Assembly (NCBI RefSeq): GCF_900142225.1
Contig: NZ_FRAD01000010.1
Location: forward strand, 57,572 to 121,571
Reading direction: 5' to 3'
DNA: 64,000 nucleotides
DNA from: Hathewaya proteolytica DSM 3090
Lineage (GTDB): Bacteria > Bacillota > Clostridia > Clostridiales > Clostridiaceae
Shown: positions 52,122 through 60,615 of the stretch, in pieces
Layout: each line of letters opens with the position of its first letter
Position numbering within the stretch: the first letter of the stretch is position 1
Notes under the pieces: model-generated
The model's input: only the letters and a program-made list of their open reading frames with translations
Database searches by the model: none
Told to the model about the DNA's origin: nothing
Position numbers and translations under genes: made by a program

Positions 52122-52991
52122 ATGGTAGATAATATTATTAAATCAGTAGCAGAGAAATTATCCTCTCTGTCTTATATAGAAGGTATTGTTTTAGGTGGTT
52201 CACGTGCAAGGGGCACCCATACAGAGGATTCGGATATAGATATCGGCATCTATTACAATTCAGAATCATTTGACATAAATACTATTAATCAATTCGCTAC
52301 AAAGCTGGATGATGAGCATAGAAATAACCTTGTTGTACCTCCCGGAGCATGGGGTGATTGGATTAATGGCGGCGGATGGTTAGTCATAAACGGGTATCAT
52401 GTGGATTTAATTTTACGTGATATTAAACGTGTGGAACAAATAATGAAAGATACAGAGCACGGAATTGTTACTGCCAATTATCAGACTGGGCATCCCCATG
52501 GTTATATTAGTGCAATGTATCGAGGAGAATTAGCGATTAGCAAAATACTATATGCTAAGAATGAAAGCTTATGCGAATTAAAAAAACAGGCAGAAACTTA
52601 TCCCAATGCTTTGCAGAAAAGTTTAGTTAACTTTTTTATGTTTGAAGCAGGGTTCTCTTTAATGTTTGTAAAAGCAAATTCGGGAACAGACGATAAATAT
52701 TATATTGCGGGTCATGTTTTTCGTATAGTTTCATGTTTAAATCAAGTGTTATTTGCATGTAATAATGCTTATTGTATCAACGAAAAGAAAGCTATAAAAC
52801 TGCTTGAAACTTTTGAACATAAACCTGAAAAATATACCGAGAAGGTAAATCATATTTTTGAAGTACTCGGTATCTCACTTTTTGAATGCTACGACATGAC
52901 CGAGAAGCTTTATAATGAAGTGAATGAAATTGTATCGGAGATAAATAACTTTTTAAACGAGGAGAGTTCAGATGAAAGAAAACAAATATGA
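52122..52991 (+). CDS. ANT-like nucleotidyltransferase, substrate uncertain
   Basis: 289 residues from the ATG at 52122 (AAAGGAG upstream). The polymerase beta-type motif GGSRARGTHTEDSDIDIGIY has the catalytic GS...DxD pattern; the rest is helical. A gene of this type commonly precedes a methyltransferase and aadE in Gram-positive resistance clusters (pRE25-like). It may be an aminoglycoside nucleotidyltransferase, but resistance is unproven. It overlaps the methyltransferase gene by 20 bases. Confidence 0.75.
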   Translation: MVDNIIKSVAEKLSSLSYIEGIVLGGSRARGTHTEDSDIDIGIYYNSESFDINTINQFATKLDDEHRNNLVVPPGAWGDWINGGGWLVINGYHVDLILRDIKRVEQIMKDTEHGIVTANYQTGHPHGYISAMYRGELAISKILYAKNESLCELKKQAETYPNALQKSLVNFFMFEAGFSLMFVKANSGTDDKYYIAGHVFRIVSCLNQVLFACNNAYCINEKKAIKLLETFEHKPEKYTEKVNHIFEVLGISLFECYDMTEKLYNEVNEIVSEINNFLNEESSDERKQI

Positions 52992-53727
52992 TGATAATAT
53001 ATTTTTTCAAAAATACAGTCAAATGAGTCGCTCGCAGAAAGGACTGGCTGGTGCGGGAGAATGGGAGACTTTGAAAAAGATGCTACCTGATTTTAAGGGT
53101 AAGCGTGTGCTTGATTTAGGATGCGGCTATGGATGGCACTGTATATATGCGATGGAAAACGGTGCTTCCTCTGTAGTAGGTGTTGATATTTCTCATAAAA
53201 TGCTCGAAGTAGCAAAAGGAAAAACCCATTTTCCACAGATTGAATATGAATGCTGTGCCATAGAAGATGTGGATTTCCCAGAGGAGAGCTTTGATGTAAT
53301 ACTAAGTTCGCTTGCGTTTCATTATGTAGCAGACTATGAGAATTTAATAAAAAAGATATATAGGATGCTGAAGGCTGGTGGCAATTTAGTTTTTACAGTT
53401 GAACATCCTGTTTTTACTGCTCATGGAACACAAGACTGGTATTATAACGAAAAAGGAGAAATACTGCATTTCCCGGTGGACAATTATTATTATGAGGGCA
53501 AACGGACAGCTATGTTTTTGGAAGAAAAGGTTACAAAATATCATAGAACACTGACCACATATCATAGAACACTGACCACATATCTAAATACACTGCTTTC
53601 AAATAGTTTTATAATAAATCAGATTGTGGAGCCACAGCCGCCAGAGAACATGATGGATATTCCGGGGATGGCGGATGAAATGCGACGCCCAATGATGCTG
53701 ATTGTATCGGCAAAAAAGAAGATGTAA
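52972..53727 (+). CDS. Class I SAM-dependent methyltransferase in resistance cluster
   Basis: 251 residues. SAM motif I VLDLGCGYGWHCIYAMENGA, then VVGVDISHKML and ILSSLAFHYVADYENLI. Probably a small-molecule methyltransferase; target unknown. It contains an in-frame 21-bp tandem duplication (53539-53580) that doubles YHRTLTT near residue 195. Usual neighbour of ant(6) in Gram-positive clusters. Confidence 0.82.
   Translation: MKENKYDDNIFFQKYSQMSRSQKGLAGAGEWETLKKMLPDFKGKRVLDLGCGYGWHCIYAMENGASSVVGVDISHKMLEVAKGKTHFPQIEYECCAIEDVDFPEESFDVILSSLAFHYVADYENLIKKIYRMLKAGGNLVFTVEHPVFTAHGTQDWYYNEKGEILHFPVDNYYYEGKRTAMFLEEKVTKYHRTLTTYHRTLTTYLNTLLSNSFIINQIVEPQPPENMMDIPGMADEMRRPMMLIVSAKKKM
53539..53580 (+). 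repeat. Perfect 21-bp tandem duplication inside the methyltransferase gene
   Basis: The unit starting TATCATAGAACACTGACC is present at 53539-53559 and again at 53560-53580, in frame. It adds seven residues without shifting the frame, consistent with a recent slippage event. Confidence 0.9.
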
Positions 53728-53759
53728 TAATATAGAAAAAATAAACGAGGAGTATGTAA

Positions 53760-54623
53760 ATGAGATCAGAAAAAGAAATGATGGATTTAGTACTTTCTTT
53801 AGCAGAACAGGATGAACGTATTCGAATTGTGACCCTTGAGGGGTCACGCGCAAATATTAATATACCTAAAGATGAATTTCAGGATTATGATATTACATAT
53901 TTTGTAAGTGATATAGAACCGTTTATATCTAATGATGACTGGCTTAATCAATTTGGGAATATAATAATGATGCAAAAGCCGGAGGATATGGAATTATTCC
54001 CACCTGAAGAAAAGGGATTTTCCTATCTTATGCTATTTGATGATTACAATAAAATTGATCTTACCTTATTGCCCTTGGAAGAGTTAGATAATTACCTAAA
54101 GGGCGATAAATTAATAAAGGTTCTAATTGATAAAGATTGTAGAATTAAAAGGGACATAGTTCCGACTGATATAGATTATCATGTAAGAAAGCCAAGCGCA
54201 AGGGAGTATGATGATTGCTGCAATGAATTTTGGAATGTAACACCTTATGTTATTAAAGGATTGTGCCGCAAAGAGATACTGTTTGCAATCGATCATCTGA
54301 ACCAGATTCTACGGTTTGAACTACTTAGGATGATGTCGTGGAAGGTTGGGATAAAGACAGAATTTTCATTAAGTGTTGGGAAAAATTATAAGTATATTAA
54401 CAAATACATTGATGAAGATCTATGGAATAGATTATTATCTACATATCGCATGGATTCCTATGAAAATATTTGGAAGTCATTATTTATATGCCACCAATTG
54501 TTCAGGGAAGTGTCCAAAGAGGTAGCAGAACTACTGGGGTTTGATTATCCAGAGTATGGTAAGAACATAACAAGATATACCGAGGACATGTATAAAAAAT
54601 ATGTTGAAAATGACTATTTTTAA
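53760..54623 (+). CDS. ant(6)-Ia: Aminoglycoside 6-nucleotidyltransferase (streptomycin resistance)
   Basis: 287 residues. The start MRSEKEMMDLVLSLAEQDER, the catalytic VTLEGSRANINIPKDEFQDY and later KIDLTLLPLEELDNY are those of AadE/ANT(6)-I enzymes, which adenylylate streptomycin at position 6. From memory the first 170 or so residues look like classical aadE, while the C-terminal third (from HLNQILRFELLRMMSW) diverges, as in aadE variants linked to apt and spw. GAGGAG-type ribosome binding site upstream of ATG 53760. Confidence 0.92.
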   Translation: MRSEKEMMDLVLSLAEQDERIRIVTLEGSRANINIPKDEFQDYDITYFVSDIEPFISNDDWLNQFGNIIMMQKPEDMELFPPEEKGFSYLMLFDDYNKIDLTLLPLEELDNYLKGDKLIKVLIDKDCRIKRDIVPTDIDYHVRKPSAREYDDCCNEFWNVTPYVIKGLCRKEILFAIDHLNQILRFELLRMMSWKVGIKTEFSLSVGKNYKYINKYIDEDLWNRLLSTYRMDSYENIWKSLFICHQLFREVSKEVAELLGFDYPEYGKNITRYTEDMYKKYVENDYF

Positions 54624-54666
54624 AGATTAGCAAAGATTATTAACCATAAGCAAGGGGTGTAAATGT

Positions 54667-55194
54667 ATGGAAAGTACTGATGTTATAAATGAAATTAGAG
54701 GTATATTACCTCGTAACTCAATTGGAAAATATGATTTACTAACTATTTTTACACATAAAACCGTTTTTGATAAAATTGTAAAAGTACTATCATTGGATTT
54801 TCAAAATAAAGTAGATTATGTGGCTGCCCCAGAAGCAATTGGATGGATACTAGGCACTGCCATAGCCAAAGAACTTGGAGTGGGGTTTATTGGAGTAAGA
54901 AAAGGTGATAAGCTGCCATACGCAAAAGAAGAGATTATTTCGACACATTTTACCGACTATTCAGGTCAAGATAAAAGCTTTGAAATATCTAAGAGTTCTA
55001 TTGTGAGGAACAAAAGAGTTTTGATTGTAGATGATTGGATAGAGACAGGTTCTCAAATGAAGGCTTTAATAGCTTTGTTAGAGAAATTGGATTGCAGCAT
55101 TATTGGGTTGGCTACTATTGGGATTGATATAAATGAGGTTACTCAAAAATGGATAGACAGCAGTTTTGTAGCTTATATTGGCTCAAACATATAA
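54667..55194 (+). CDS. Adenine phosphoribosyltransferase-like protein
   Basis: 175 residues of type I phosphoribosyltransferase fold: VDYVAAPEAIGWILGTAIAK and the PRPP-binding motif RVLIVDDWIETGSQMKAL. A gene called apt lies between aadE and spw in known streptococcal/enterococcal clusters, matching the order here. A role in resistance is not established; it may be a salvage enzyme carried along. Confidence 0.85.
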   Translation: MESTDVINEIRGILPRNSIGKYDLLTIFTHKTVFDKIVKVLSLDFQNKVDYVAAPEAIGWILGTAIAKELGVGFIGVRKGDKLPYAKEEIISTHFTDYSGQDKSFEISKSSIVRNKRVLIVDDWIETGSQMKALIALLEKLDCSIIGLATIGIDINEVTQKWIDSSFVAYIGSNI

Positions 55195-55325
55195 TAAACC
55201 GAAAGAAAATCTTGAATCAAAATTTTGGATGGCGTTAATTTACAATACAACGAAAGATGTTTACTCTTTTTTTATAAATTTTAAGAGGCGTTAAAAAACA
55301 GTTTTCAGACGAAAGGAGATCGAAG

Positions 55326-56114
55326 TTGAGTATAGATTTAAGTAACAAAAAAATTCCGAAAGAAGCAATTCAAGCATTAAAAACTATAGCGGAACTACTT
55401 GATAATATGTTAATTGGGGTGTATTTGTATGGTTCGGCAGTAATGGGTGGTTTACGTATGAATAGCGATGTAGATATTTTGGTAATAACAAATCAAAGTT
55501 TATCTGAAAAAACTCGAAGGAATCTTACAAATAGGTTAATGCTTATATCTGGGAAAATAGGAAACATAAAAGATATGAGGCCTCTTGAAGTTACGGTCAT
55601 AAATCAAAAGGATATTGTCCCTTGGCATTTCCCCCCCAAATATGAATTTATGTATGGCGAGTGGCTAAGAGAGCAGTTTGAAAAGGGAGAAATTCCTGAG
55701 TCGACTTATGATCCGGATTTAGCAATACTTTTAGCACAACTAAGAAAAAATAGTATTAACCTTTTGGGACCAAAGGCAACAGAAGTAATTGAGCCTGTGC
55801 CAATGACAGATATTCGAAAAGCAATTAAAGAATCGTTGCCCGGGTTGATAACTAGCATTAAAGGTGACGAACGCAATGTGATTTTAACTTTAGCCAGAAT
55901 GTGGGTGACAGCATCTACTGGTGAAATCAGATCAAAAGATCTGGCAGCTGAATGGGCAATACCTCAATTACCTTATGAGCATGCCATTTTACTTGACAAA
56001 GCAAGAAAGGCTTATCTAGGAGGGTATATTGATAAGTGGAAAGGAATGGATTCTGAGGTGACTGAACTCGTTAATAATATGAAGAAGTCTATAGAGTCTT
56101 CCCTTAATCTCTAA
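55326..56114 (+). CDS. ant(9): Aminoglycoside 9-nucleotidyltransferase (spectinomycin resistance)
   Basis: 262 residues from TTG at 55326, supported by AAAGGAG 7 bases upstream. GVYLYGSAVMGGLRMNSDVD is the catalytic motif (GS...DxD); REFENGQ-type and later DLAILLAQLRKNSINLLGPK and KGDERNVILTLARMW are typical of ANT(9)/Spw enzymes that adenylylate spectinomycin. Last gene before attR. The allele (spw versus other ant(9)) needs alignment. A run of seven C near 55630 lies inside the coding region. Confidence 0.88.
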   Translation: MSIDLSNKKIPKEAIQALKTIAELLDNMLIGVYLYGSAVMGGLRMNSDVDILVITNQSLSEKTRRNLTNRLMLISGKIGNIKDMRPLEVTVINQKDIVPWHFPPKYEFMYGEWLREQFEKGEIPESTYDPDLAILLAQLRKNSINLLGPKATEVIEPVPMTDIRKAIKESLPGLITSIKGDERNVILTLARMWVTASTGEIRSKDLAAEWAIPQLPYEHAILLDKARKAYLGGYIDKWKGMDSEVTELVNNMKKSIESSLNL

Positions 56115-56277
56115 AAGGCTGGTGTTGAGAATTCCATTGATAGGTTCTCTCATACCGAAATTTCTTAAAATGGTCAAAAACCGCTGGATATGTTCCCGTC
56201 TACCGATAGTTCCAAAAATGCTGCTGATATGTTTCCACAGACGGGCAAAGTAATATGACATCAATGCCATCAACTCG
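56115..56277. other. Short unassigned stretch between ant(9) and attR
   Basis: Moderate-GC stretch unlike the AT-rich DNA that follows. On the minus strand it keeps an open frame through SYYFARLWKHISSIFGTIGR, then HIQRFLTILRNFGMREPING, which overlaps the ant(9) end. It may be a remnant of a lost gene or transposase; I cannot identify it. Confidence 0.35.
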
Positions 56278-56322
56278 AGCCATGTGGAGTGCTGTGTGTC
56301 GCTTGTGAGGGAAAAAGAGTAA
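56278..56322 (+). pseudogene. rlmD (3' fragment): Displaced 3' end of rlmD at attR
   Basis: Fourteen codons and a TAA: SHVECCVSLVREKE. They match the position and pattern of the RlmD C-terminus at 1355-1399 (SHVECVVLMSRVEK, TAA), with AGCCAnGTnGAGTG shared at the nucleotide level. No upstream coding context or start exists here. The simplest reading is the original host 3' end, pushed aside when the prophage integrated and supplied its own replacement. Confidence 0.7.
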
Positions 56323-56506
56323 GAAAATTTTTTTGCATTGCAATTCTCACATTTTTAAACAGTATAAGATAAAATAACTACAGTTTTTAATTAAGTGGAC
56401 ATAAATTATTTCTAATTTTTCTATTATTAATGAGGAGAGGTATATATACTAGTGAAAATTAGTAAATACATTGAATAAACATTGATAAATAGAGGGTGAT
56501 GGAAAG

Positions 56507-56752
56507 ATGAAGCTTGAACTTAGAGAAGGTAGTTACGGTACTATTAAGTGTGTAAATTGTAAACGGGTTATGATGATTATAGATAGTAAAGTTATTGGCA
56601 GAGTAGAACTTAAATGCAATAGGTGTGGCGCTGTTTTATATTCTGAAAGATTGAATATGGGTAAATATACAACCTCTAAATCATCACCAAATGAGAAACC
56701 TAAGTATGTTAAGAATAGACAGGGAATGGAATTCCTGATTAATGATGAGTAA
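56507..56752 (+). CDS. Small Com-like zinc ribbon protein
   Basis: 81 residues. Two CxxC pairs, IKCVNCKRVMMIIDSK and LKCNRCGAVLYSERL, form a zinc ribbon like that of Mu Com-related regulators; the C-terminal half is basic and polar. First gene beyond attR, after about 180 AT-rich bases (56323-56506) where I see no feature. Followed by its own terminator. Function unknown. Confidence 0.7.
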   Translation: MKLELREGSYGTIKCVNCKRVMMIIDSKVIGRVELKCNRCGAVLYSERLNMGKYTTSKSSPNEKPKYVKNRQGMEFLINDE

Positions 56753-56767
56753 TTGAATATGTGGTAT

Positions 56768-56811
56768 AAAAAGGATATAGGGTTGAAAATTTTCAGCTTT
56801 ATATCCTTTTT
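56768..56811 (+). terminator. Terminator after the zinc ribbon gene
   Basis: AAAAAGGATATA (56768-56779) pairs with TATATCCTTTTT (56800-56811), with an inner GAAA/TTTC pairing. Strong stem; A/T tracts on both sides permit either direction. The rest of 56812-57040 shows nothing I can assign. Confidence 0.75.
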
Positions 56812-57040
56812 ATTGTGCATGCATCCTGCGTGAGTACGTGAAAGTCTATAGTCTGACATAGTAATGGGAAAGACATAGATGAGAACAATAAGGGTGTCCA
56901 TTGTCTCTTTTCTCGCTCTTGTTCCCCTCGTTTATTTTAGCACGTAATAATCAAAGTATTATAGATAAAGAAAAAACTGAGACTTGATGCCGAATAATAA
57001 ATGCGTTATCATGTGACCGATATAGATTGGTGGTGATAAT

Positions 57041-57310
57041 ATGGGTTTGATTGAAGATTTGTTTAATAATGCAACATCTTTCACTGAGGGGTTTGGATAC
57101 CCTAGTGATAGGGAATGGCGCATGTTGAATGAGGAAAGCGAAGAGTTAATTTTGAGATTAGATAATCTGTTAAATAATGAAGAAAAGTTATTGTTTAAAA
57201 ACATTCTTGAAATAAGGCTTAGAATGTCTGGTTTGGAACTTGATAGAATGTTTGTGTACGGGTTTCGTATGGGCGCAAGGTTAATAGCTGACATTTATAA
57301 TGAATATTAA
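57041..57310 (+). CDS. DUF6809-like small helical protein
   Basis: 89 residues: NNATSFTEGFGYPSDREWRM, then ESEELILRLDNLLNNEEKLL and a C-terminal VYGFRMGARLIADIYNEY. Such small helical proteins are common in Clostridia, often labelled DUF6809; function unknown. Preceded by GGTGGTGAT and followed by a terminator. Confidence 0.7.
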   Translation: MGLIEDLFNNATSFTEGFGYPSDREWRMLNEESEELILRLDNLLNNEEKLLFKNILEIRLRMSGLELDRMFVYGFRMGARLIADIYNEY

Positions 57311-57343
57311 AGGGTTTTGATAATATATTCAAACATCTAATAA

Positions 57344-57373
57344 AACATCGTAGGTATAACTACGGTGTTTTTT
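57344..57373 (+). terminator. Terminator between the small gene and the type I restriction operon
   Basis: AACATCGTAG (57344-57353) pairs with CTACGGTGTT (57360-57369), one G-T pair, followed by T-rich sequence. Confidence 0.8.
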
Positions 57374-57375
57374 AT

Positions 57376-57439
57376 ATATAAAAGTAATTACTTTTATATG
57401 AATAAAAGATTGACTAAAATAATTACCATATGATATAAT
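57376..57439 (+). promoter_or_regulatory. 24-bp palindromic operator and promoter of the type I restriction operon
   Basis: 57376-57399 is a perfect 24-bp palindrome centred on AAAAGTAATTACTTTT. The promoter follows: TTGACT (57410-57415), 18-nt spacer, TATAAT (57434-57439). The palindrome ends 10 bases upstream of the -35 box, suited to regulation, perhaps by the Phd-like first gene. Confidence 0.75.
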
Positions 57440-57473
57440 TAAACTTAATTAAGTGTGCGAAAGAGGTGGTTCA

Positions 57474-57677
57474 ATGCCGAAAACTCGAAAAAAAGAAAGC
57501 CCACCGGAATTTTATACAGCGACAGACTTTCTTCGTGGTCAGGCTTCAAAAATTTTCAAAGAGGTTTCTAATGAAGATAAGGTTGTATTGGTCACTAGTC
57601 ATGGGAAGCCTAATGCCGTTGTTATTTCATATGAGAGATATAAAAAGTTAAAATACAATGATGAGGTGGACATATAA
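57474..57677 (+). CDS. Phd/YefM-family antitoxin-like protein heading the hsd operon
   Basis: 67 residues from the ATG at 57474 (AGAGGTGG upstream). TATDFLRGQASKIFKEVSNE then KVVLVTSHGKPNAVVISYER is the Phd/YefM fold, which binds palindromic operators and normally neutralises a toxin. No toxin gene is adjacent; the ATG of hsdM overlaps its stop by one base. It may regulate hsd expression. Confidence 0.8.
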   Translation: MPKTRKKESPPEFYTATDFLRGQASKIFKEVSNEDKVVLVTSHGKPNAVVISYERYKKLKYNDEVDI

Positions 57678-59389
57678 TGAATGTTTATGAACAAGCTGGT
57701 TTTATTTGGAGTATTGCAGATTTATTGCGTGGAGATTTTAAACAGAGTGAATACGGAAAGGTTATTCTTCCCTTTACAGTTTTAAGAAGATTTGATTGCG
57801 TTTTAGCACCATCAAAGGAAAAAATCTTGGAGATTAACGAGACCCTAACAATATCCAATAAAACTCCTATATTTAAAAGACATACGGGACATGATTATTA
57901 CAATATCAGTAAGTTTGACTTTGAGAAATTAACAGATGACAGTACAGCAATAGAGGCGAACTTACGTGACTACATAAATGGGTTTTCAGAAGATGTAAAA
58001 GAAATTATGGATAATTTCGATATCTTTGCAGTTATAGAAAAGTTAAACAAAGCAGGGCTTTTGTATCTTGTGGTACAAAAATTTGCTGAGATTAATATGA
58101 GTGCAGATGCAATCAATAATCTTGAAATGGGTTATATGTTTGAAGAACTCATCCGTAAATTCTCTGAGCAATCCAATGAAACTGCTGGTGAGCATTTTAC
58201 CCCTCGTGAAGTAATTGAGCTAATGGCGGATGTATTGCTTGACCCTGATGGTGATATTTTGCAAACAGATGGTAAGGTTATCACCATTTTGGACCCAGCC
58301 TGTGGAACGGGTGGGATGCTTTCTGTTGCTCAAAATAAGATAAGAGATAATAATGATAAAATTCAGGTGATACCATTTGGACAAGAGTTAAATCCTGAAA
58401 CCTATGCTACTTGTAAAGCTGATATGATATTAAAGGGTAATAATAATAGCCGTGTTGTGCTTGGCAATAGTTTTAATGAAGACGGATTTAAAGAGCAGAA
58501 GTTTGATTATATGCTATCCAATCCTCCTTTTGGGGTTGAGTGGAAGAAGGTTGAAAAGTTTATCAAAGATGAAGCACAAAATCAAGGCTATGCAGGCAGA
58601 TTTGGTGCGGGAACTCCTCGTATATCTGATGGCTCGTTGCTATTTCTACAGCATATGATATCTAAAATGACACCTGTTGATAATGGTGGTAGCAGAATAG
58701 CTATTGTGTTTAATGGTTCGCCATTGTTTTCAGGCGATGCCGGTAGTGGTGAAAGTGAAATTCGCCGATGGATAATAGAAAATGATTTGTTAGAGGCTAT
58801 CGTCGCCCTACCCGACCAGTTATTTTATAATACAGGTATATCAACATATATATGGGTGCTAACCAATCGTAAAACTGACCGTAGAAAAGGTAAAATTCGT
58901 CTTGTAAATGGTGTGGCTTATTTTGAGAAAATGCGTAAATCATTGGGTAATAAGCGAAACTTAATCAGCGAAGAAAACCGTAATGCCATTGTTAAGCTAT
59001 ACTCTATGTATGAGCCACATGAGGACTATATAGATTTTGATAATACTGACTTTGGGTATCAGAAAATAACAGTCGAGAGGCCATTGTATGATGATAAGGG
59101 CAATGCTGTTCTAGATAAAAAGGGTAATAAAAAAGCTGATGCAGCTTTGCGTGATACGGAAACTGTGCCGCTAAAAGAGGATATAACTGAATATTTCAAA
59201 CGCGAGGTATTACCTCATGTTTCAGATGCTTGGATTGATGAAAGTAAAACTAAAATTGGCTATGAAATTCCTTTTACAAGACACTTCTATAAGTTTACTC
59301 ATCTTAGAAGTAGCGAAGAAATAATGAGCGAGATTAAAGAACTTGAGGAGCGTATTTCTAAAAAGATGTTGGAGGTACTTGGAGAATGA
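57677..59389 (+). CDS. hsdM: Type I restriction-modification methyltransferase subunit HsdM
   Basis: 570 residues. N-terminal HsdM domain (VYEQAGFIWSIADLLRGDFK), SAM motif I ILDPACGTGGMLSVAQ and catalytic NPPFGVEWK (NPPF) of N6-adenine methyltransferases; C-terminal coiled helix. GEHFTPREVIELMADV is typical of the family. Overlaps hsdS by four bases, so M and S are made together. Confidence 0.95.
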   Translation: MNVYEQAGFIWSIADLLRGDFKQSEYGKVILPFTVLRRFDCVLAPSKEKILEINETLTISNKTPIFKRHTGHDYYNISKFDFEKLTDDSTAIEANLRDYINGFSEDVKEIMDNFDIFAVIEKLNKAGLLYLVVQKFAEINMSADAINNLEMGYMFEELIRKFSEQSNETAGEHFTPREVIELMADVLLDPDGDILQTDGKVITILDPACGTGGMLSVAQNKIRDNNDKIQVIPFGQELNPETYATCKADMILKGNNNSRVVLGNSFNEDGFKEQKFDYMLSNPPFGVEWKKVEKFIKDEAQNQGYAGRFGAGTPRISDGSLLFLQHMISKMTPVDNGGSRIAIVFNGSPLFSGDAGSGESEIRRWIIENDLLEAIVALPDQLFYNTGISTYIWVLTNRKTDRRKGKIRLVNGVAYFEKMRKSLGNKRNLISEENRNAIVKLYSMYEPHEDYIDFDNTDFGYQKITVERPLYDDKGNAVLDKKGNKKADAALRDTETVPLKEDITEYFKREVLPHVSDAWIDESKTKIGYEIPFTRHFYKFTHLRSSEEIMSEIKELEERISKKMLEVLGE

Positions 59390-60615
59390 AAAAATATGAC
59401 AAGTATAAAGACAGCGGTCAACCTTGGATAGGTGAAATACCAAAGGATTGGGAAGTAAAGAAATTAAAATATTTTGCAAAAATTAGGAACGGACAAGATT
59501 ATAAAAATTTTGAAACTGAAGAAAATGGATATCCAGTTATGGGTAGCGGTGGAGAGTTTGCAAGAGCAAGCAAATACATGTGGAACAAACCTTCTGTACT
59601 TCTTGGGAGAAAAGGGACAATAGATAAACCCTTATACATAGACTTCCCCTTTTGGACTGTAGACACTATGTATTATACCGATATTAATTCAGATAGTGAT
59701 GCTAAATATTTGTATTATTTGGCGACTACTATTAACTTTTCGTACTATCAATATGGTTCAGCGGTTCCATCGATGACGCAAAATGATTTGGCAAATATAT
59801 ATTTTTCTACTCCAGCAACTAAAGAAATCCAACATTCAATCGCTGACTACCTTGACCGAAAAACTGCTGCTATTGACAGCCTGATTGAAGACAAGCAAAA
59901 GCTGATAGAGTTGTTAAAAGAAAAAAGGCAAGCCGTTATCAGTGAAGCCGTAACAAAGGGTTTAGATAAAAATGCTAAGATGAAAAATAGCGGTATTGAG
60001 TGGATTGGAGAAATCCCTAAGGATTGGGAAGTATGGAAACTTAAATATTATACTGAAGTAAAAGATGGGACACATGATACACCTGAATATATTGATTATT
60101 CTGTTGATGCCATCCCGTTAGTAACATCTAAAGATATAAAAAATGAAAAAATTAGTTTTGAAGATGTTAAATATATTTCAACACTAGACCATGAAAAAAT
60201 TTCAAAACGTTCTAACGTAGAAAAAAATAACGTAATTATGCCAATGATAGGTACGGTTGGTAATCCTGCTATTGTTGAAACGGAAAAAGAATTCTCCATA
60301 AAAAATGTTGCTCTTTTTAAAACAAATGACATTAAATATGCAAGGTATTTACAATATTACTTGAATTCAGCACTTACAAAAATGCAATTCACTTTACTAA
60401 ACAGAGGTGGCGTTCAGCAGTTTGTTTCACTTGAAATTCTTAACAATATATATATTGTGGTACCCAAAAATATTGAGAGTATTGTTGACTATCTCGACCA
60501 AAAAATAGCTGATATTGACGGCCTTGTAGCAGACATTACAGAACATATAGAAAAACTCAAAGAATACCGTCGAGCTATTATCAGCGAGGTGGTTACTGGG
60601 AAGGTGGCGATATAA
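59386..60615 (+). CDS. hsdS: Type I restriction specificity subunit HsdS
   Basis: 409 residues with the two-fold layout of HsdS: two target-recognition domains, each beginning with a WIGEIPKDWEV segment (residues about 14-25 and about 206-217) and each ended by a helical conserved region (DYLDRKTAAIDSLIEDKQKL; DYLDQKIADIDGLVADITEH). No partial or inverted hsdS copy is present within the window, so no sign of shuffling. Overlaps hsdR by one base. Confidence 0.95.
   Translation: MKKYDKYKDSGQPWIGEIPKDWEVKKLKYFAKIRNGQDYKNFETEENGYPVMGSGGEFARASKYMWNKPSVLLGRKGTIDKPLYIDFPFWTVDTMYYTDINSDSDAKYLYYLATTINFSYYQYGSAVPSMTQNDLANIYFSTPATKEIQHSIADYLDRKTAAIDSLIEDKQKLIELLKEKRQAVISEAVTKGLDKNAKMKNSGIEWIGEIPKDWEVWKLKYYTEVKDGTHDTPEYIDYSVDAIPLVTSKDIKNEKISFEDVKYISTLDHEKISKRSNVEKNNVIMPMIGTVGNPAIVETEKEFSIKNVALFKTNDIKYARYLQYYLNSALTKMQFTLLNRGGVQQFVSLEILNNIYIVVPKNIESIVDYLDQKIADIDGLVADITEHIEKLKEYRRAIISEVVTGKVAI

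Larger units (their letters stand above)
1355..56291. mobile_element. Integrated prophage (rlmD site, about 54.9 kb) with defence and resistance cargo
   Basis: The limits come from two copies of the 3' end of rlmD: AGCCACGTTGAGTG at 1355-1368, inside the intact gene, and AGCCATGTGGAGTG at 56278-56291, followed by a short reading frame coding SHVECCVSLVREKE and a stop. Between them lie full replication, packaging, head, tail, lysis and serine-recombinase modules, so the element looks potentially complete. rum/rlmD is an established site for Phi-m46.1 and lambda-Sa04-type streptococcal prophages, also about 55 kb and carrying resistance genes. Relation to that family is inferred from site, size and gene order, not from alignment. 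Exact crossover bases cannot be fixed without the empty site. Confidence 0.8.

Noticed and set aside
55627..55640. C7 tract in ant(9) as a phase-variation site
   Set aside because: The tract is short and the frame is intact; nothing else indicates switching.
59386..60615. Phase-variable hsdS by inversion
   Set aside because: Only one hsdS copy is present and the two internal similar segments are the normal two-fold repeat of the subunit; no inverted partial copy or recombinase lies nearby.
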